Assembly (NCBI GenBank): GCA_000169995.1
Contig: AAZW01000003.1
Coordinates: 124,001-188,000, forward strand
Reading direction: 5' to 3'
Origin: Vibrionales bacterium SWAT-3
GTDB lineage: Bacteria; Pseudomonadota; Gammaproteobacteria; Enterobacterales; Vibrionaceae
Length of the DNA stretch: 64,000 bases
Below, piece by piece: positions 35,957-48,055 of this stretch (positions are counted from its first letter, which is position 1; each line of letters starts with the position of its first letter). The position numbers were made by a program, and so were the translations under genes. Below the pieces are notes generated by a model. It saw only the letters and a list, made by a program, of their open reading frames with translations. It was not told the origin of the DNA and ran no database searches.

Positions 35957-36113
35957 AGCGGCCTCCTTGGCGGTCTAACCTATATTGAGTATAGACTTAA
36001 TTTTATATTGTTACCTGTTCAAAATTTTCGAATAAGTCACTCAACGTAGCACCATCTTCTTTATAAATTAAATTCCATACACTAACCCTATTCAAGCTTA
36101 CGAGGGTTTCAAT

Positions 36114-36977
36114 ATGTCGAATGTAAGAACCGTAGAACATGTAATCTCAGCCCATGCCACGTCCGATGGCGATGGGGTTAAAATCCAAAGAGTTGCTGGT
36201 TTTAATAACAAACGCTTCTCTCCATTTTTGATGATTGATGAACTCAAATCAGATGAGAGCAAAGACTATGTTGGCGGCTTCCCTCCCCACCCTCACCGTG
36301 GGATAGAGACACTCACCTATATGCTGCAAGGTCACTTTCAACATAAAGACCACATGGGCAATGTCGGAGAGCTTCGCAGTGGTGGGGCGCAATGGATGGC
36401 TGCAGGCCGTGGCGTTATTCACAGTGAAATGCCAATGATGGAGGAAGGTGCACTTCATGGTTTTCAGATTTGGATCAATCAACCTGCAAAAGACAAAATG
36501 AAGCCAGCGCAATACCATGACTTCCAAAGCGAAACTATTACTGAACACCAAAGTGAGCAGGGTGGTTTACTAAGAGGCATTGCCGGAGGATTTGAATTGC
36601 TTAATCCTGTCGCTGATACTTTAAAGATACAAGGACCACTACAACAAACGGGCGTGCCACTGAGTGTTTCAGATTGGCGAGCGAGCATTGGGCAACAAAT
36701 CTCGCTAAGCACTAACGCTAGTCACAATGCCATGATTTATGTGTACAAGGGCAGCCTTAAAATTGGTGACAAGATCATAAGCCAAGGTCAACTGGCGTTC
36801 CTAACAAGCGCTGAAGTACTGTCTTTAGAAAGCCAAGAGGATTCCGGTGCACTTATCTTTATCGGAGAGCCAATCGATGAACCGGTTGTACATTATGGTC
36901 CATTTGTCATGAACTCTATGGAAGAGATTGAACAAACCATTCAAGACTATAACAGCGGCGTGTTTGAAACTTATTAG
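36114..36977 (+). CDS. Pirin-family protein
   Basis: A 287-residue bicupin of the pirin/YhhW family. The N-terminal cupin has the metal-binding cluster FPPHPHRGIETLTYMLQG and HKDHMGN, then GGAQWMAAGRGVIHSEMP, all diagnostic for pirins. The C-terminal cupin is shorter. Bacterial pirins include quercetin 2,3-dioxygenases and regulators of central metabolism; the specific activity here is not determined. It is monocistronic and ends at a strong terminator. Confidence 0.92.
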   Translation: MSNVRTVEHVISAHATSDGDGVKIQRVAGFNNKRFSPFLMIDELKSDESKDYVGGFPPHPHRGIETLTYMLQGHFQHKDHMGNVGELRSGGAQWMAAGRGVIHSEMPMMEEGALHGFQIWINQPAKDKMKPAQYHDFQSETITEHQSEQGGLLRGIAGGFELLNPVADTLKIQGPLQQTGVPLSVSDWRASIGQQISLSTNASHNAMIYVYKGSLKIGDKIISQGQLAFLTSAEVLSLESQEDSGALIFIGEPIDEPVVHYGPFVMNSMEEIEQTIQDYNSGVFETY

Positions 36978-37087
36978 TGTGTGGTTTGGACTTTCGAGGG
37001 ATTGAGAAGATAACAACGAATTTGGTCGTCGATTTGATGACTGTAAAACAAGTGACACTATCCACTGCCGGTTATTATCACTTATTT

Positions 37088-37114
37088 AACCACGCTCTTA
37101 GAGCGTGGTTTTTT
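37088..37114 (+). terminator. Terminator after the pirin gene
   Basis: AACCACGCTC pairs with GAGCGTGGTT over a short loop, followed by T4CTT. It also lies past the end of the convergent ppnP gene. Confidence 0.88.
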
Positions 37115-37144
37115 CTTATTGGAGAGAAGCTAGCTCACTTCTCC

Positions 37145-37426
37145 CTAAAGGTATTCACACAAGTAAGCCGTTGCTTCTTTTACTTGCAGGTCGAAAGAAG
37201 AATCGCCCGCAACGTCGAAAGATTCTCCAGATTGGTATGTAGTCCAGTCGTCATCGCCAACACGTTTTACCGTTAGTGCGCCTTTTACAACCGTCATCTT
37301 TTCAGGAGCAGCCGTACCGAAGGTATATTCGCCAGCCGCCATCACACCAACACTCACATCAGCGCCAGATTGATTAAACGCTAACGATTTAACGCCACCT
37401 TCAAAGTATGTGTTTTCTTTAATCAT
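37145..37426 (-). CDS. ppnP: Pyrimidine/purine nucleoside phosphorylase PpnP
   Basis: A 93-residue single-domain cupin that aligns end to end with the PpnP/YaiE family: NTYFEGGVKSLAF at the start, SVGVMAAGEYTFGTAAPEKM in the middle and SSFDLQVKEATAYLCEYL at the end. PpnP cleaves nucleosides by phosphorolysis with broad base specificity. GGAAG precedes the ATG. The 307-bp region upstream (37427-37733) holds no other feature that could be named. Confidence 0.93.
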   Translation of the reverse strand: MIKENTYFEGGVKSLAFNQSGADVSVGVMAAGEYTFGTAAPEKMTVVKGALTVKRVGDDDWTTYQSGESFDVAGDSSFDLQVKEATAYLCEYL

Positions 37427-37733
37427 TGTACTTCCTTGTTATCTTAAAATTGCAGTTATTGGGCTCAACGAATAAGCCTACCTGTAGACTTAGGTGATAA
37501 TTGTTTTAACCAATTCGCGACTTTCCTACAAGAAATAAATACGCATAATTTAAGATTTACTGACAGCAACTTGCATTGATGACATAAATATTGGTGGTAA
37601 TACTCAAAGAAACATCAAAGCAAGCCTATTTATCATAACATTGGATCTTGCTTCTAACTCTTCTAACGATCTTTGCAAACAAAGATTTTAATTTATAGAC
37701 TCAAAGACGGTACAAGCAGAAAATGAAGAGATA

Positions 37734-38198
37734 ATGGCAAAAAAGCCCACTAAAAGCAGAGATATATTTGCCAACTCACTACTCTACGGCTTTCTATTAG
37801 CTGGTTTTATGATTGCCGTCACCGCTGGTTATTTTGCTTATCAAGCCCACCAAAAGTCTGTCAGCCCAAGTAACGTATATGGTAATTGGATTGAGATTGG
37901 TGCTCCACCATACAACACCGACATCCTAACCCTTTCTGAAAAAGGGGTAATGATCAATCATCGCCTTATCACCACTTCGTTTGAGTTTGACGGTAAAATC
38001 GTCACGATAAATACAGGCTCTGGACCCAGGGTTTACACCATTAGTGGTACCTACGATTCACCTCGCCTAAAACGACTCGAGCCAAGCACACCTGCCCAGC
38101 AATTTATTAAAGAAGGCTTTGAACATACCGCTACCGGTGATAATCACAGTGTCATGCAACAAAGAAGAGCTTCATTAGCTGAGCAATTCAAAAAATAG
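37734..38198 (+). CDS. DUF2850-family membrane protein
   Basis: A 154-residue protein with one N-terminal membrane helix (LLYGFLLAGFMIAVTAGYF) and a C-terminal periplasmic domain containing VYGNWIEIGAPPYNTDILTL, the mark of DUF2850, a family found mostly in Vibrionaceae. Function unknown. It is separated from the chitinase gene by 387 bp, so co-transcription is unlikely. Confidence 0.85.
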   Translation: MAKKPTKSRDIFANSLLYGFLLAGFMIAVTAGYFAYQAHQKSVSPSNVYGNWIEIGAPPYNTDILTLSEKGVMINHRLITTSFEFDGKIVTINTGSGPRVYTISGTYDSPRLKRLEPSTPAQQFIKEGFEHTATGDNHSVMQQRRASLAEQFKK

Positions 38199-38585
38199 TC
38201 TTCAATCGCCAAAATCACTCCACCAACACGCTTCATCCCTCCCCCCTGCCTAGCCGCCACTACTTTGTGATATCGCTTCAATCAAACAATATTTTCATGC
38301 AGTTTGTCGCATTTTTACATAACTTCATGTCGTACAATTTCACATATGAGATTTTCATGCTAGGTGACATTTTCATTTTATAAAACATGGACTCGACCTC
38401 TCACTCATTAAGCAACAAATTTGTAACAAGATACAATTTTTTAGTTGTCCATCGAAAACAGATTTATTTTCAGTTATGAAATTAAAACTCTCTCGAATAC
38501 TGACGGGGAAGCTCCTTCAAAACTGACCGGAGCAACTTATGGGGCCATTTGGTTCTCGTAACCTTCAAGGAATGAGAGAAATAGT
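38199..38585 (+). promoter_or_regulatory. Chitinase upstream region and leader
   Basis: This 387-bp stretch has no ORF. Its last 75 bp include two small hairpins (GCTCC...GGAGC at about 38511-38533 and GGTTctcgtAACC at about 38551-38563) between a possible transcription start and the chitinase ATG. It does not match the c-di-GMP riboswitch (GEMM) consensus. The arrangement suggests a structured leader, but no class was recognised. Confidence 0.3.
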
Positions 38586-41124
<2,539 letters not shown>

Positions 41125-41163
41125 AAATTGTTTTTAGCTAATACTCACTAAACACCTAAAAGC

Positions 41164-41198
41164 AAAGGCCAACCAGAAATGTCTGGTTGGCCTTTTTG
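41164..41198 (+). terminator. Terminator after the chitinase gene
   Basis: AAAGGCCAACCAGA pairs with TCTGGTTGGCCTTT and is followed by T residues. It also lies past the end of the convergent hydrolase gene. Confidence 0.9.
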
Positions 41199-41213
41199 TT
41201 ATTTTTTCTGAAT

Positions 41214-42062
41214 CTAGCTAATCAAGGTATCAAAACTCTCAAATACCTGAGGGCACTTCATCACTCGACCATGGCCCTGCCCTTGAGTCGCAATCAAGGT
41301 AACGCGATCCATTTCATTCGCTGCACGCTGTGACACATCAAACTTAGTAAACTTGTCTTGCTCATCATGCACAATGATTGCCTGAGACTGACGCAGCGCG
41401 AGCTTGCCATAGGGATCGACAGACTGGATTGGGTAATTAAACTGTTCTTCTACTTCTCCCACTACCGCCTCAAACAACTTCATTGAGTACCCTGAACGAG
41501 CAACGCTGCCGAACAGGTTATCGAGGTAATCCAATACAGGTGCAATCAGCAACAATGGTTTGTTTTCCAATTTAACGTGCTTACATTCCAACGCAGAAGC
41601 GGTACCCATGCTGTGACCAACTAAGCCTGCCACTTCACCCACCGAGTCAAGAATCGCCTCAAGGCCGTTCACAAACGCCGGAATATGACCATGCACGCCA
41701 TAGCTGCCGCCATGCGCCGGGTGATCGTAAGCCAGAGCGGTAAAACCTTTAGCTGCGATGTGTTCCATCAAAGGAAAGAACTGACTCGCAGTCCCTGACC
41801 AACCATGAGTTAATACCCAAACTGGCCCAGTACCTAGAGAGTAAGTTTTTAGAACACCATCGCGGCCTTTAACTTCGCTCTTGATCAACCCTTGTGGATC
41901 AGCATTTTTCTGCTCGGTACGCATTGGCGTGAGCAATAACTTACGCGCTGTTTTCTTTGCATGGCTCGGCGCTAAGATGTAGTGCAGGTTGGTTGTTGCA
42001 CCAATCAGGCTGCGCTTGAAGCTGAATTTGTTCGATGTATTAAAGTAGATTTTGTCACTCAT
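41214..42062 (-). CDS. Alpha/beta hydrolase
   Basis: A 282-residue alpha/beta-hydrolase-fold protein with the oxyanion region THGWSGTASQFFPL, the nucleophile elbow GLVGHSMGT (serine in GHSMG), an aspartate in VHDEQDKFTKF and a histidine in TQGQGHGRV. AAGGA six bases upstream supports the start at 42062; the frame is open to 42221 but that part is probably not translated. The substrate is unknown. It lies just downstream of a TetR gene on the same strand (188 bp), which is the likely regulator. Confidence 0.82.
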   Translation of the reverse strand: MSDKIYFNTSNKFSFKRSLIGATTNLHYILAPSHAKKTARKLLLTPMRTEQKNADPQGLIKSEVKGRDGVLKTYSLGTGPVWVLTHGWSGTASQFFPLMEHIAAKGFTALAYDHPAHGGSYGVHGHIPAFVNGLEAILDSVGEVAGLVGHSMGTASALECKHVKLENKPLLLIAPVLDYLDNLFGSVARSGYSMKLFEAVVGEVEEQFNYPIQSVDPYGKLALRQSQAIIVHDEQDKFTKFDVSQRAANEMDRVTLIATQGQGHGRVMKCPQVFESFDTLIS

Positions 42063-42249
42063 GACCATTCCTTGTATCGCCATCTTCATTGGCGGATCGA
42101 GCTCGGCCAGAAAAACGAACGACCGTGCTATTTGTTGGTATAAAAAATGGGGCAAAGCTGTGTTTAGCTGCTTGCCGCCACTTCTCTTAAAATTGTTAGA
42201 CCTTACATCAGCAAAGCTCACATGCTTTGCAAGCTAAGTGGTTTACGAG

Positions 42250-42843
42250 TTAAACCGCTTTCCAGCTGGCGATTAAGCGCTCTACACCGCTCCAAAAATG
42301 CGTGTGGCTCGCTTGTTGGCCTCTTAACGAGTAAAACAAGTTCGCACTCAGGTAGAGACCGTATAACTCAAAAGTGGCCTGTTTCGGATCTAAGTCGGCT
42401 CTGAACTGCTTGCTCTCAACCGCTTTTGCTACCTGAATCGTCAAGTAGTCAATCCAAACCGAAATGGTTTTCTGCAACGCTTTCTGAATCACAGACGTTT
42501 CACTGCCTGCATCTTTCCAAGCATCGATAAACATACAGCTACCTTGGAACGAATGGTTCCAACCCAGCCAGTTATCGAGCAACTGCTTCAATTTCGCTTC
42601 AATATCACCATCACCCAACTCTCTCGCAGGAATGATGACTCTTTCAGTGAATATGGCGTTGGAATATTCGAGTACAGAGAGCTGTAGGTTCTCTTTAGAG
42701 TTGAAGTGCGCAAACAGGCCACTCTTAGACATGCCACACTGTTTGGCTAATTCGCCAATCGTCAAACTCTCAAGCCCGTTTTCACTCGCAAGTGCGAATG
42801 CATGACTCAAAATATACTCTTTGGTTATCTTTCCTTTACTCAT
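42250..42843 (-). CDS. TetR-family transcriptional regulator
   Basis: A 197-residue regulator. The N-terminal helix-turn-helix reads LTIGELAKQCGMSKSGLFAHFNSKENL, and the C-terminal part resembles the TetR_C_13-like ligand domain with CMFIDAWKDAGSE. It is adjacent to the hydrolase gene and probably controls it; the ligand is unknown. Confidence 0.9.
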   Translation of the reverse strand: MSKGKITKEYILSHAFALASENGLESLTIGELAKQCGMSKSGLFAHFNSKENLQLSVLEYSNAIFTERVIIPARELGDGDIEAKLKQLLDNWLGWNHSFQGSCMFIDAWKDAGSETSVIQKALQKTISVWIDYLTIQVAKAVESKQFRADLDPKQATFELYGLYLSANLFYSLRGQQASHTHFWSGVERLIASWKAV

Positions 42844-43006
42844 TATTCACCAAGGATAAATCTGATACGTTATTTTTAGCACGTTCGTTCTTTTTTTCAA
42901 AGATTTTTACTTATCTATTGGGATTCAATTTCTCTTCTCAAAGAATTGTGGAAAAATGCGACAGTATTCAAAGGATATTGAAGTTGGCTAAATTTAAGGA
43001 AAAATA

Positions 43007-43963
43007 ATGAACACACTTTGGGAACAGTTTGCGTTTTCAGCCTCAGTGACAGGCCCTATCTGTTTAATGCTGTTTCTTGGTGTGGTGCTCAAACGAATAG
43101 GACTTATCAATGACAACTTCATTGATGTCGCTTCTAAGATTGTTTTTCAAATCACCTTACCTGCGATGCTGTTCTTGAGTATCGTTCAATCCGAACATAA
43201 CTTCTCTGCCAGCAGCACCCTAGTGTTATTTGCTCTCGCTGCTAACTTCGCTTTTTTCCTCATTGCTACCCTTTCGACCAAGCTGTTGTTTAGAGATTCG
43301 AAGGACCAAGGCGTCATCATCCAAGGTGGCTTTCGGGCTAATACGGGCATCATAGGTCTAGCGTATGTAGCCAATATCTATGGCAACCAAGGCGTGGCAC
43401 TGGTCGCTATCTATGTTGCATCCATTACAGTGCTCTACAACATTCAAGCGGTGATTGCCCTAACTCCTAAAGGCACAGACACCGGCGATAAAGCCATTCA
43501 AGCAATCGCCAAATCGATAACCAAGAACCCTCTGATTATCGCCATTTTCCTCGGTGTTTTCTGTTACGCATTGTCTATTCCAATCCCTAAGATGGTCACT
43601 GACGCTGGGCAATACTTGGCAAAAATGACCTTGCCTCTGGCTTTACTTTGTACTGGTGGCTCATTGGATATCAGCTCTCTCAAACAGGAGAAACTTGCGA
43701 CTTGGTTTTCCTCAAGTTACCGACTCATTGTTTCACCCTTGCTTATTACTGTAGCAGCACTGGTCTTGGGATTTGAAGGGCTCGATCTTGGTCTTATTTT
43801 CCTGATGAGTGCAGCGCCAACCGCAGCCGCGAGTTACGTCATGGCACGTGCAATGGGTGGGAATGCAACGCTCGCTGCCAATATTATCGCACTCACAACA
43901 ATGGGCTCGCTTATCACTTGTACGCTTGGCATCTTTGCACTTACTGCAATGGGTTTACTATAG
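43007..43963 (+). CDS. AEC-family (auxin efflux carrier-type) transporter
   Basis: A 318-residue membrane protein with about ten helices and the family features FRANTGIIGLAYVANIYG (first half), TLPLALLCTGGSLD and MSAAPTAAASYVMARAMGGN (second half). Bacterial members export or import organic acids such as malate; the substrate here is unknown. AAGGA precedes the ATG. It is followed by an acyltransferase gene 122 bp later. Confidence 0.9.
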   Translation: MNTLWEQFAFSASVTGPICLMLFLGVVLKRIGLINDNFIDVASKIVFQITLPAMLFLSIVQSEHNFSASSTLVLFALAANFAFFLIATLSTKLLFRDSKDQGVIIQGGFRANTGIIGLAYVANIYGNQGVALVAIYVASITVLYNIQAVIALTPKGTDTGDKAIQAIAKSITKNPLIIAIFLGVFCYALSIPIPKMVTDAGQYLAKMTLPLALLCTGGSLDISSLKQEKLATWFSSSYRLIVSPLLITVAALVLGFEGLDLGLIFLMSAAPTAAASYVMARAMGGNATLAANIIALTTMGSLITCTLGIFALTAMGLL

Positions 43964-44085
43964 CTGCGACAGGCTTCAAAGAATCTATACGTACCTTAGT
44001 ACAAAGGTCGCAACCCTTGATTTAGCGCTAACTGGCTCAACAGAAAGGCTGCTAGATTCTACGAAAACTTTCTTAGAGATCTGAT

Positions 44086-45126
44086 ATGTCTTCCGTTCAA
44101 AATACGCCTTCACAACGCATCGCCAGTATCGAGTTGGGTCGAGTGATTGCTATCTTGGCGATCATTGGCTTACATGGCCAAATGGCCCTTACTTATTGGC
44201 AAATCAATGACGTGCCATGGATTGGTTACATTCTTAACCAAGCCGCGCGCTTTGCAGTACCTCTGTTCTTTCTAATTTCAGGTTATCTGATTCAACCTAA
44301 GCTCGTCTCATCTCCTTGGGAAACCGTCATCAATTACTCGAAACCACTGCTCAGGGTTTGGGTGGTATGGAGCATCATTTGCTTAGCTTTACCATTCAAC
44401 CTCGCTAGAGTTGAAGAACTTGGTTATCTAGGTGAGCGCCAAGGTTACTGGGGCTTTTTGATGAGCACACCGCTCAACTCTTTCTTAGAGGGGGGATTGG
44501 TGCATTTATGGTTTATTCCAGCTTTAGTTTTCGCTGTTTTGATCATCGCTTTGATGGTTGAGATGAAGCTCGATAAGCTTTTATTGCCTCTCGCAGCTGG
44601 ACTCTACATCTACGGTGTTTTAGCGGGAAGTTATACAAGCCTGACTGGACTGGAAGCACCTTTCTTTACCCGTAACGGTCCGTTCTTCAGTACATTAATG
44701 GTGACCTTGGGTTTCCTTATTCGTCAGCATCAATGGAAAGTGTCGTCGGCTAAGGCGCTAGGATTAATAGCATTAGGCATGGGCATTCATTTTGCTGAAG
44801 CGGCGTGGCTTTCTAAATTCGACATAGCGTTCAACATCCATGACTTCTTGTTTGGTACTGCGCTATGGGGAATGGGCACGTTTATGTGGCTTCTAGCTAA
44901 TCCGAATGTGGGCAATTATGGTTGGGTTCGTGCTATCTCAAATCGCATGTTGGGTATCTACGTTAGTCACCTATTAATCATCATCTTGTTGTTTAATGTC
45001 TGTGGTGTATTGGGCATTACGGAGCTAGCAAAAGACGTAACCGTATTCTTTGGCACAGTGTTACTCAGCTTTGGGTTGGTCGTTGCAATTGAGAAAAGCC
45101 CATTGCGACACGTACTGCTTCGTTAG
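44086..45126 (+). CDS. Acyltransferase family 3 membrane protein
   Basis: A 346-residue integral membrane protein of the acyltransferase-3 (OafA/YrhL-like) family. It starts RIASIELGRVIAILAIIGLH and has the PLFFLISGYL motif and LWFIPALVFAVLI. These enzymes transfer acetyl or other acyl groups to surface sugars. The family's arginine-rich conserved helix-1 H is present (GLHGQMAL). Acceptor unknown. Terminator immediately downstream. Confidence 0.85.
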   Translation: MSSVQNTPSQRIASIELGRVIAILAIIGLHGQMALTYWQINDVPWIGYILNQAARFAVPLFFLISGYLIQPKLVSSPWETVINYSKPLLRVWVVWSIICLALPFNLARVEELGYLGERQGYWGFLMSTPLNSFLEGGLVHLWFIPALVFAVLIIALMVEMKLDKLLLPLAAGLYIYGVLAGSYTSLTGLEAPFFTRNGPFFSTLMVTLGFLIRQHQWKVSSAKALGLIALGMGIHFAEAAWLSKFDIAFNIHDFLFGTALWGMGTFMWLLANPNVGNYGWVRAISNRMLGIYVSHLLIIILLFNVCGVLGITELAKDVTVFFGTVLLSFGLVVAIEKSPLRHVLLR

Positions 45127-45178
45127 CAATAACAAAATGGCGTGATTAACCTTCTCAGTTTAACTAGCCACAAAAAAG

Positions 45179-45211
45179 AAAGGCAAGATAACTTAGTATC
45201 TTGCCTTTTTT
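45179..45211 (+). terminator. Terminator after the acyltransferase gene
   Basis: AAAGGCAAGATA pairs with TATCTTGCCTTT over a 6-base loop, followed by T residues. Confidence 0.9.
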
Positions 45212-45249
45212 GTTCAGATTGAAAGTGAACTTGCGTCACCCGTGACGTG

Positions 45250-46128
45250 TTATCGGAACGCCATCGCGCCTTTACCTACCCCTTCATAAGCCACAATTTG
45301 TAGTGACTGGTTTTCTGCCAAACTTGGGGCAACTTGATCGGCGATATAGCCTGCCAATAGTTCCACTGTAGTATCCGTTGGCAAGATCTCTGTTTCACTC
45401 TTAGCGATCGCTAGCTCAAATTCACCTTGTGGCGCCGTATACTGGAAACCATAATGGCTTTCGTCATTCGCACTCTTGGCGTGCTCACTTAGGTTCAAAG
45501 AAGAAACCGAAACTTGGTCTTCTTTAGAACCTAGGTAGATGTCTTCCCAACGCTCAGCAAACGCTAGCTCACGCTGTTCATCACGCTGGCCATCAACCAC
45601 AATTTCAACCGGAGAACGATGACCATGCGCAATGCGCTGACAGTTACCATCGTGCTTTTTCAAACCATGGGTATAGTGGTAGAACGCACCATTAATATTC
45701 TCATGACGTAGAGTGATCTCTAGCCCTGTGACGTTACTTGGTAGGTTGTCGCGAAGAATGTCATAAACGTGTGCGGTCACGCTCTCAATGGTGATCGCTT
45801 CAGCATCAATCAAACAGTAGGCTTCATCAGGGCAGTGCAGGTGCAGGCTCTTGTCACCACGCAGCACATCCACTTTAGCGTAGCCCGGTTTACTTGCTTG
45901 ATGCACGATCGCAGCGTTTTTCATTGGCAGCAGTAAACGGTGATCAACATGCTGATCAACAAGGTTTTTGATCTGTTTTTTGACTCGGCTAAAGTCCAGC
46001 ACCATGCTCATTTCATTCAGTTCACCAGACATGGTGACATCTAAAATCCAACTATCTCCTACGACCCCTCTGCGTTCACAGATGTATGAAGAATCGATAA
46101 CGGTAAGGTCTCTTACAAATAGGTTCAA
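45250..46128 (-). CDS. Tandem 6-pyruvoyl-tetrahydropterin synthase/QueD-fold protein
   Basis: A 292-residue protein containing two PTPS-like units. The first carries MVLDFSRVKKQIKNLVDQHVDHRLLL (typical LDFxxLK...LDH region) and an IESVTAHVYDILRDNLP segment. The second has a Cys-x-x-x-x-His-x-His core, NCQRIAHGHRSPVEI, the usual catalytic cysteine and zinc-histidine pattern, and ends with ALAIAKSETEILPTDTTVEL-like sequence. True QueD is about 120 residues, so this is a fused or duplicated form. Its reaction is not established; no queuosine genes or preQ1 riboswitch are nearby. Confidence 0.78.
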   Translation of the reverse strand: MNLFVRDLTVIDSSYICERRGVVGDSWILDVTMSGELNEMSMVLDFSRVKKQIKNLVDQHVDHRLLLPMKNAAIVHQASKPGYAKVDVLRGDKSLHLHCPDEAYCLIDAEAITIESVTAHVYDILRDNLPSNVTGLEITLRHENINGAFYHYTHGLKKHDGNCQRIAHGHRSPVEIVVDGQRDEQRELAFAERWEDIYLGSKEDQVSVSSLNLSEHAKSANDESHYGFQYTAPQGEFELAIAKSETEILPTDTTVELLAGYIADQVAPSLAENQSLQIVAYEGVGKGAMAFR

Positions 46129-46357
46129 GTGGAACTCCTTAGTGCTTTAATGAGATACGGGAGGCTGAATAATGTTCAGCAGGCACTTCGTCTCATTGAT
46201 GTCTGATAAAATAGGACGGGCAGGATGTTACAACGAGCTTATAAAGTCCACCTTTTTACACCATCATTCGAGAAATGAACAAACTACGCTCAATTTCCGC
46301 TAAAACATAGGCCAGTCTCATGCTAATAGCCATATTGCAGGTAGGGTTGCAAGCGCT

Positions 46358-47182
46358 TCACGTTACATTTTGCTTTAGCCATAAACGCGGCGACATTCCG
46401 GTTACGTGCTGAAACGCACGAGAGAAGCCAGAGTAACTGTTGTACCCCACTTCATCCGCAACCCAGTTGATGGGCTTGTTTTGCAACAGCAACGATTGAG
46501 CCACAGAAACCCGCCACTTTTGAACATAGTCACCAGGAGTTTCGCCAACTTCCCGCTTGAACGCTTCAATAAACTGAGTTCGAGACATCGCCGCCAATGA
46601 AGCCATTTTCGCTATCGAAAAGTGTCGAGCTGGCATTAGGTGAATGGCGGTCACTACCGGAGCAAGTCGTGGGTGAGCAAGCGCAGAGAACACGCCTTGA
46701 TCGATTTGCTGTTGTTCAATGAGATGGCGGAAAATCAAAGCCATTAGCGCGTCACTCAACTTATCCATTAAGTATTGCTGGCCTGATGACTCTTGGTTCG
46801 ATTCTCGAAACAGCACCTCAATCACCGGCATAAGGTTAGGTGCGTCTTCAAACGGAATCACGATCACGTCAGGAAGTGCAGACAACAGCGGATTCATTTG
46901 CCCTGAACGATATTCCACACTCGCACACACAACTTCTGCACCGTCTCCAACACCTTCAATCGCGTGTGGTGTGCTATTCGGTAAGTAGACGATACAAGGC
47001 TGAGAGAGCTTCCTGTGTTCCATACTAGAGCTCGATAGGGTCAACTCACCGGCACTCAATACATGAAGGTGCCCTTCTTTACCCTGTTGCGCGTTAAATG
47101 ATGATACCCCACACAGGTTTCCTGAATAGAAAACACCGGTGCGTATCGAGAAATGTTCCATCAACTGTGACAGCAGATCCAT
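46358..47182 (-). CDS. AraC-family regulator with cupin N-terminus
   Basis: A 274-residue regulator: an N-terminal cupin_6-type sensing domain (LHVLSAGELTLSS) and a C-terminal AraC double helix-turn-helix (FSIAKMASLAAMSRTQFIEAFK; PINWVADEVGYNSYSGFSRAF). It is divergent from the YHS-domain gene (gap 110 bp), which is its probable target. The effector is unknown. Confidence 0.9.
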   Translation of the reverse strand: MDLLSQLMEHFSIRTGVFYSGNLCGVSSFNAQQGKEGHLHVLSAGELTLSSSSMEHRKLSQPCIVYLPNSTPHAIEGVGDGAEVVCASVEYRSGQMNPLLSALPDVIVIPFEDAPNLMPVIEVLFRESNQESSGQQYLMDKLSDALMALIFRHLIEQQQIDQGVFSALAHPRLAPVVTAIHLMPARHFSIAKMASLAAMSRTQFIEAFKREVGETPGDYVQKWRVSVAQSLLLQNKPINWVADEVGYNSYSGFSRAFQHVTGMSPRLWLKQNVT

Positions 47183-47292
47183 GCATCCTCCGAACGATTC
47201 GCTTACTTTTTAGTTCTTTTGTCCCTCTATAGACCGGACCAGTCGGCTAATTTATTTCATACAAGTTAACTAACACTGACAAGGAACTTGAT

Positions 47293-47772
47293 ATGTCACA
47301 TTTAAAATCGACCAGTCAAAAAATCACTCTTACAGCCGCGTTACTAGGCGCTAGCTTTTCAATAATGGCTGCAGACCTTGATATGAGTGTCGATAGCAAC
47401 GATCTAGCAATTAAAGGCTACGACCCGGTTGCTTACTTCGACAATAAGGGTCCAGTTAAAGGCACGTCAGAATTCACTGCAACGTATAAAAACGCCATTT
47501 ATCAATTTGTGAGCAGTGAAAACCGAGACCAATTCCGCGCTGATCCACAAGCCTATGCGCCTCAATATGGTGGATACTGCGCCTTTGGTGTTGCAATGGG
47601 TAAGAAATTTGAGACCGATCCACAAGCTTGGAAAATAGAAGATGGAAAGTTATATCTGAACTTAGCAAGTCAGTACAAAAACGTTGGTTGGAGAACACAC
47701 AAGAGTTCATTCAAGATGCGGACAACAATTGGACCACGATTAAAACGGTTGAAGCCTATAAGCTCTAGATAA
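47293..47772 (+). CDS. Secreted YHS-domain protein, C-terminus frameshifted
   Basis: It has a signal peptide (ending IMAADL) and a YHS domain with IKGYDPVAYFDN, YQFVSSENRDQFRADP and GGYCAFGVAMGKK. YHS proteins are small metal/copper-binding or enzyme-associated modules. After residue 122 the frame becomes unlike the family, whereas the next frame continues LSKSVQKRWLENTQ and TIKTVEAYKL and stops with TAG at 47766-47768. One lost C in CTGAAC(C)TTAGC near 47660 explains it; the restored protein has 158 residues. It is divergent from an AraC regulator. Confidence 0.8.
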   Translation: MSHLKSTSQKITLTAALLGASFSIMAADLDMSVDSNDLAIKGYDPVAYFDNKGPVKGTSEFTATYKNAIYQFVSSENRDQFRADPQAYAPQYGGYCAFGVAMGKKFETDPQAWKIEDGKLYLNLASQYKNVGWRTHKSSFKMRTTIGPRLKRLKPISSR

Positions 47773-47790
47773 ACTGCCACTCCCCTCTAT

Positions 47791-47819
47791 AAACGGAAGC
47801 CCCTCTGTCTTCCGTTTTT
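47791..47819 (+). terminator. Terminator after the YHS gene
   Basis: AAACGGAAG pairs with CTTCCGTTT over a 9-base loop, followed by T residues. Confidence 0.8.
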
Positions 47820-47970
47820 CAATCCGCCCTTGTTAACCATTTCTATTGGTTAATTGCTTGCGTACATAAAACATTAATTTTCCTTAATCAAAGCTATCAC
47901 TAGCCCTTGTCTATGTGATCTACACAACATTTTAAGTGGGTCACTTATTGATAATCTAACCATACACATT

Positions 47971-47989
47971 TGTTATGTTATAACATTTC
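47971..47989 (+). promoter_or_regulatory. Zur-like operator before the DUF2608 gene
   Basis: TGTTATGTTATAACATTTC matches the Zur pattern TGTTATANTATAACA with one mismatch and keeps the TATAACATTTC half-site. It lies about 70 bp before the start codon. Its first 16 bases are identical, in gene orientation, to the site before the ABC importer operon at 12403. Confidence 0.55.
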
Positions 47990-48055
47990 ATAACCTCTAC
48001 TTTCGATAGTGTTTTCGTAAGCGTTTCAGAGGTCAATCTCGAGTCAAAGGAAAGT

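Noticed and set aside
38500..38585. Possible c-di-GMP riboswitch in the chitinase leader
   Set aside because: The hairpins do not match the GEMM-I conserved core, and the characteristic CACGCA and tetraloop-receptor parts are absent.
46129..46357. preQ1 riboswitch before the PTPS-fold gene
   Set aside because: No A-rich tail with the short H-type pseudoknot pattern was seen, and the gene is not a standard queD.
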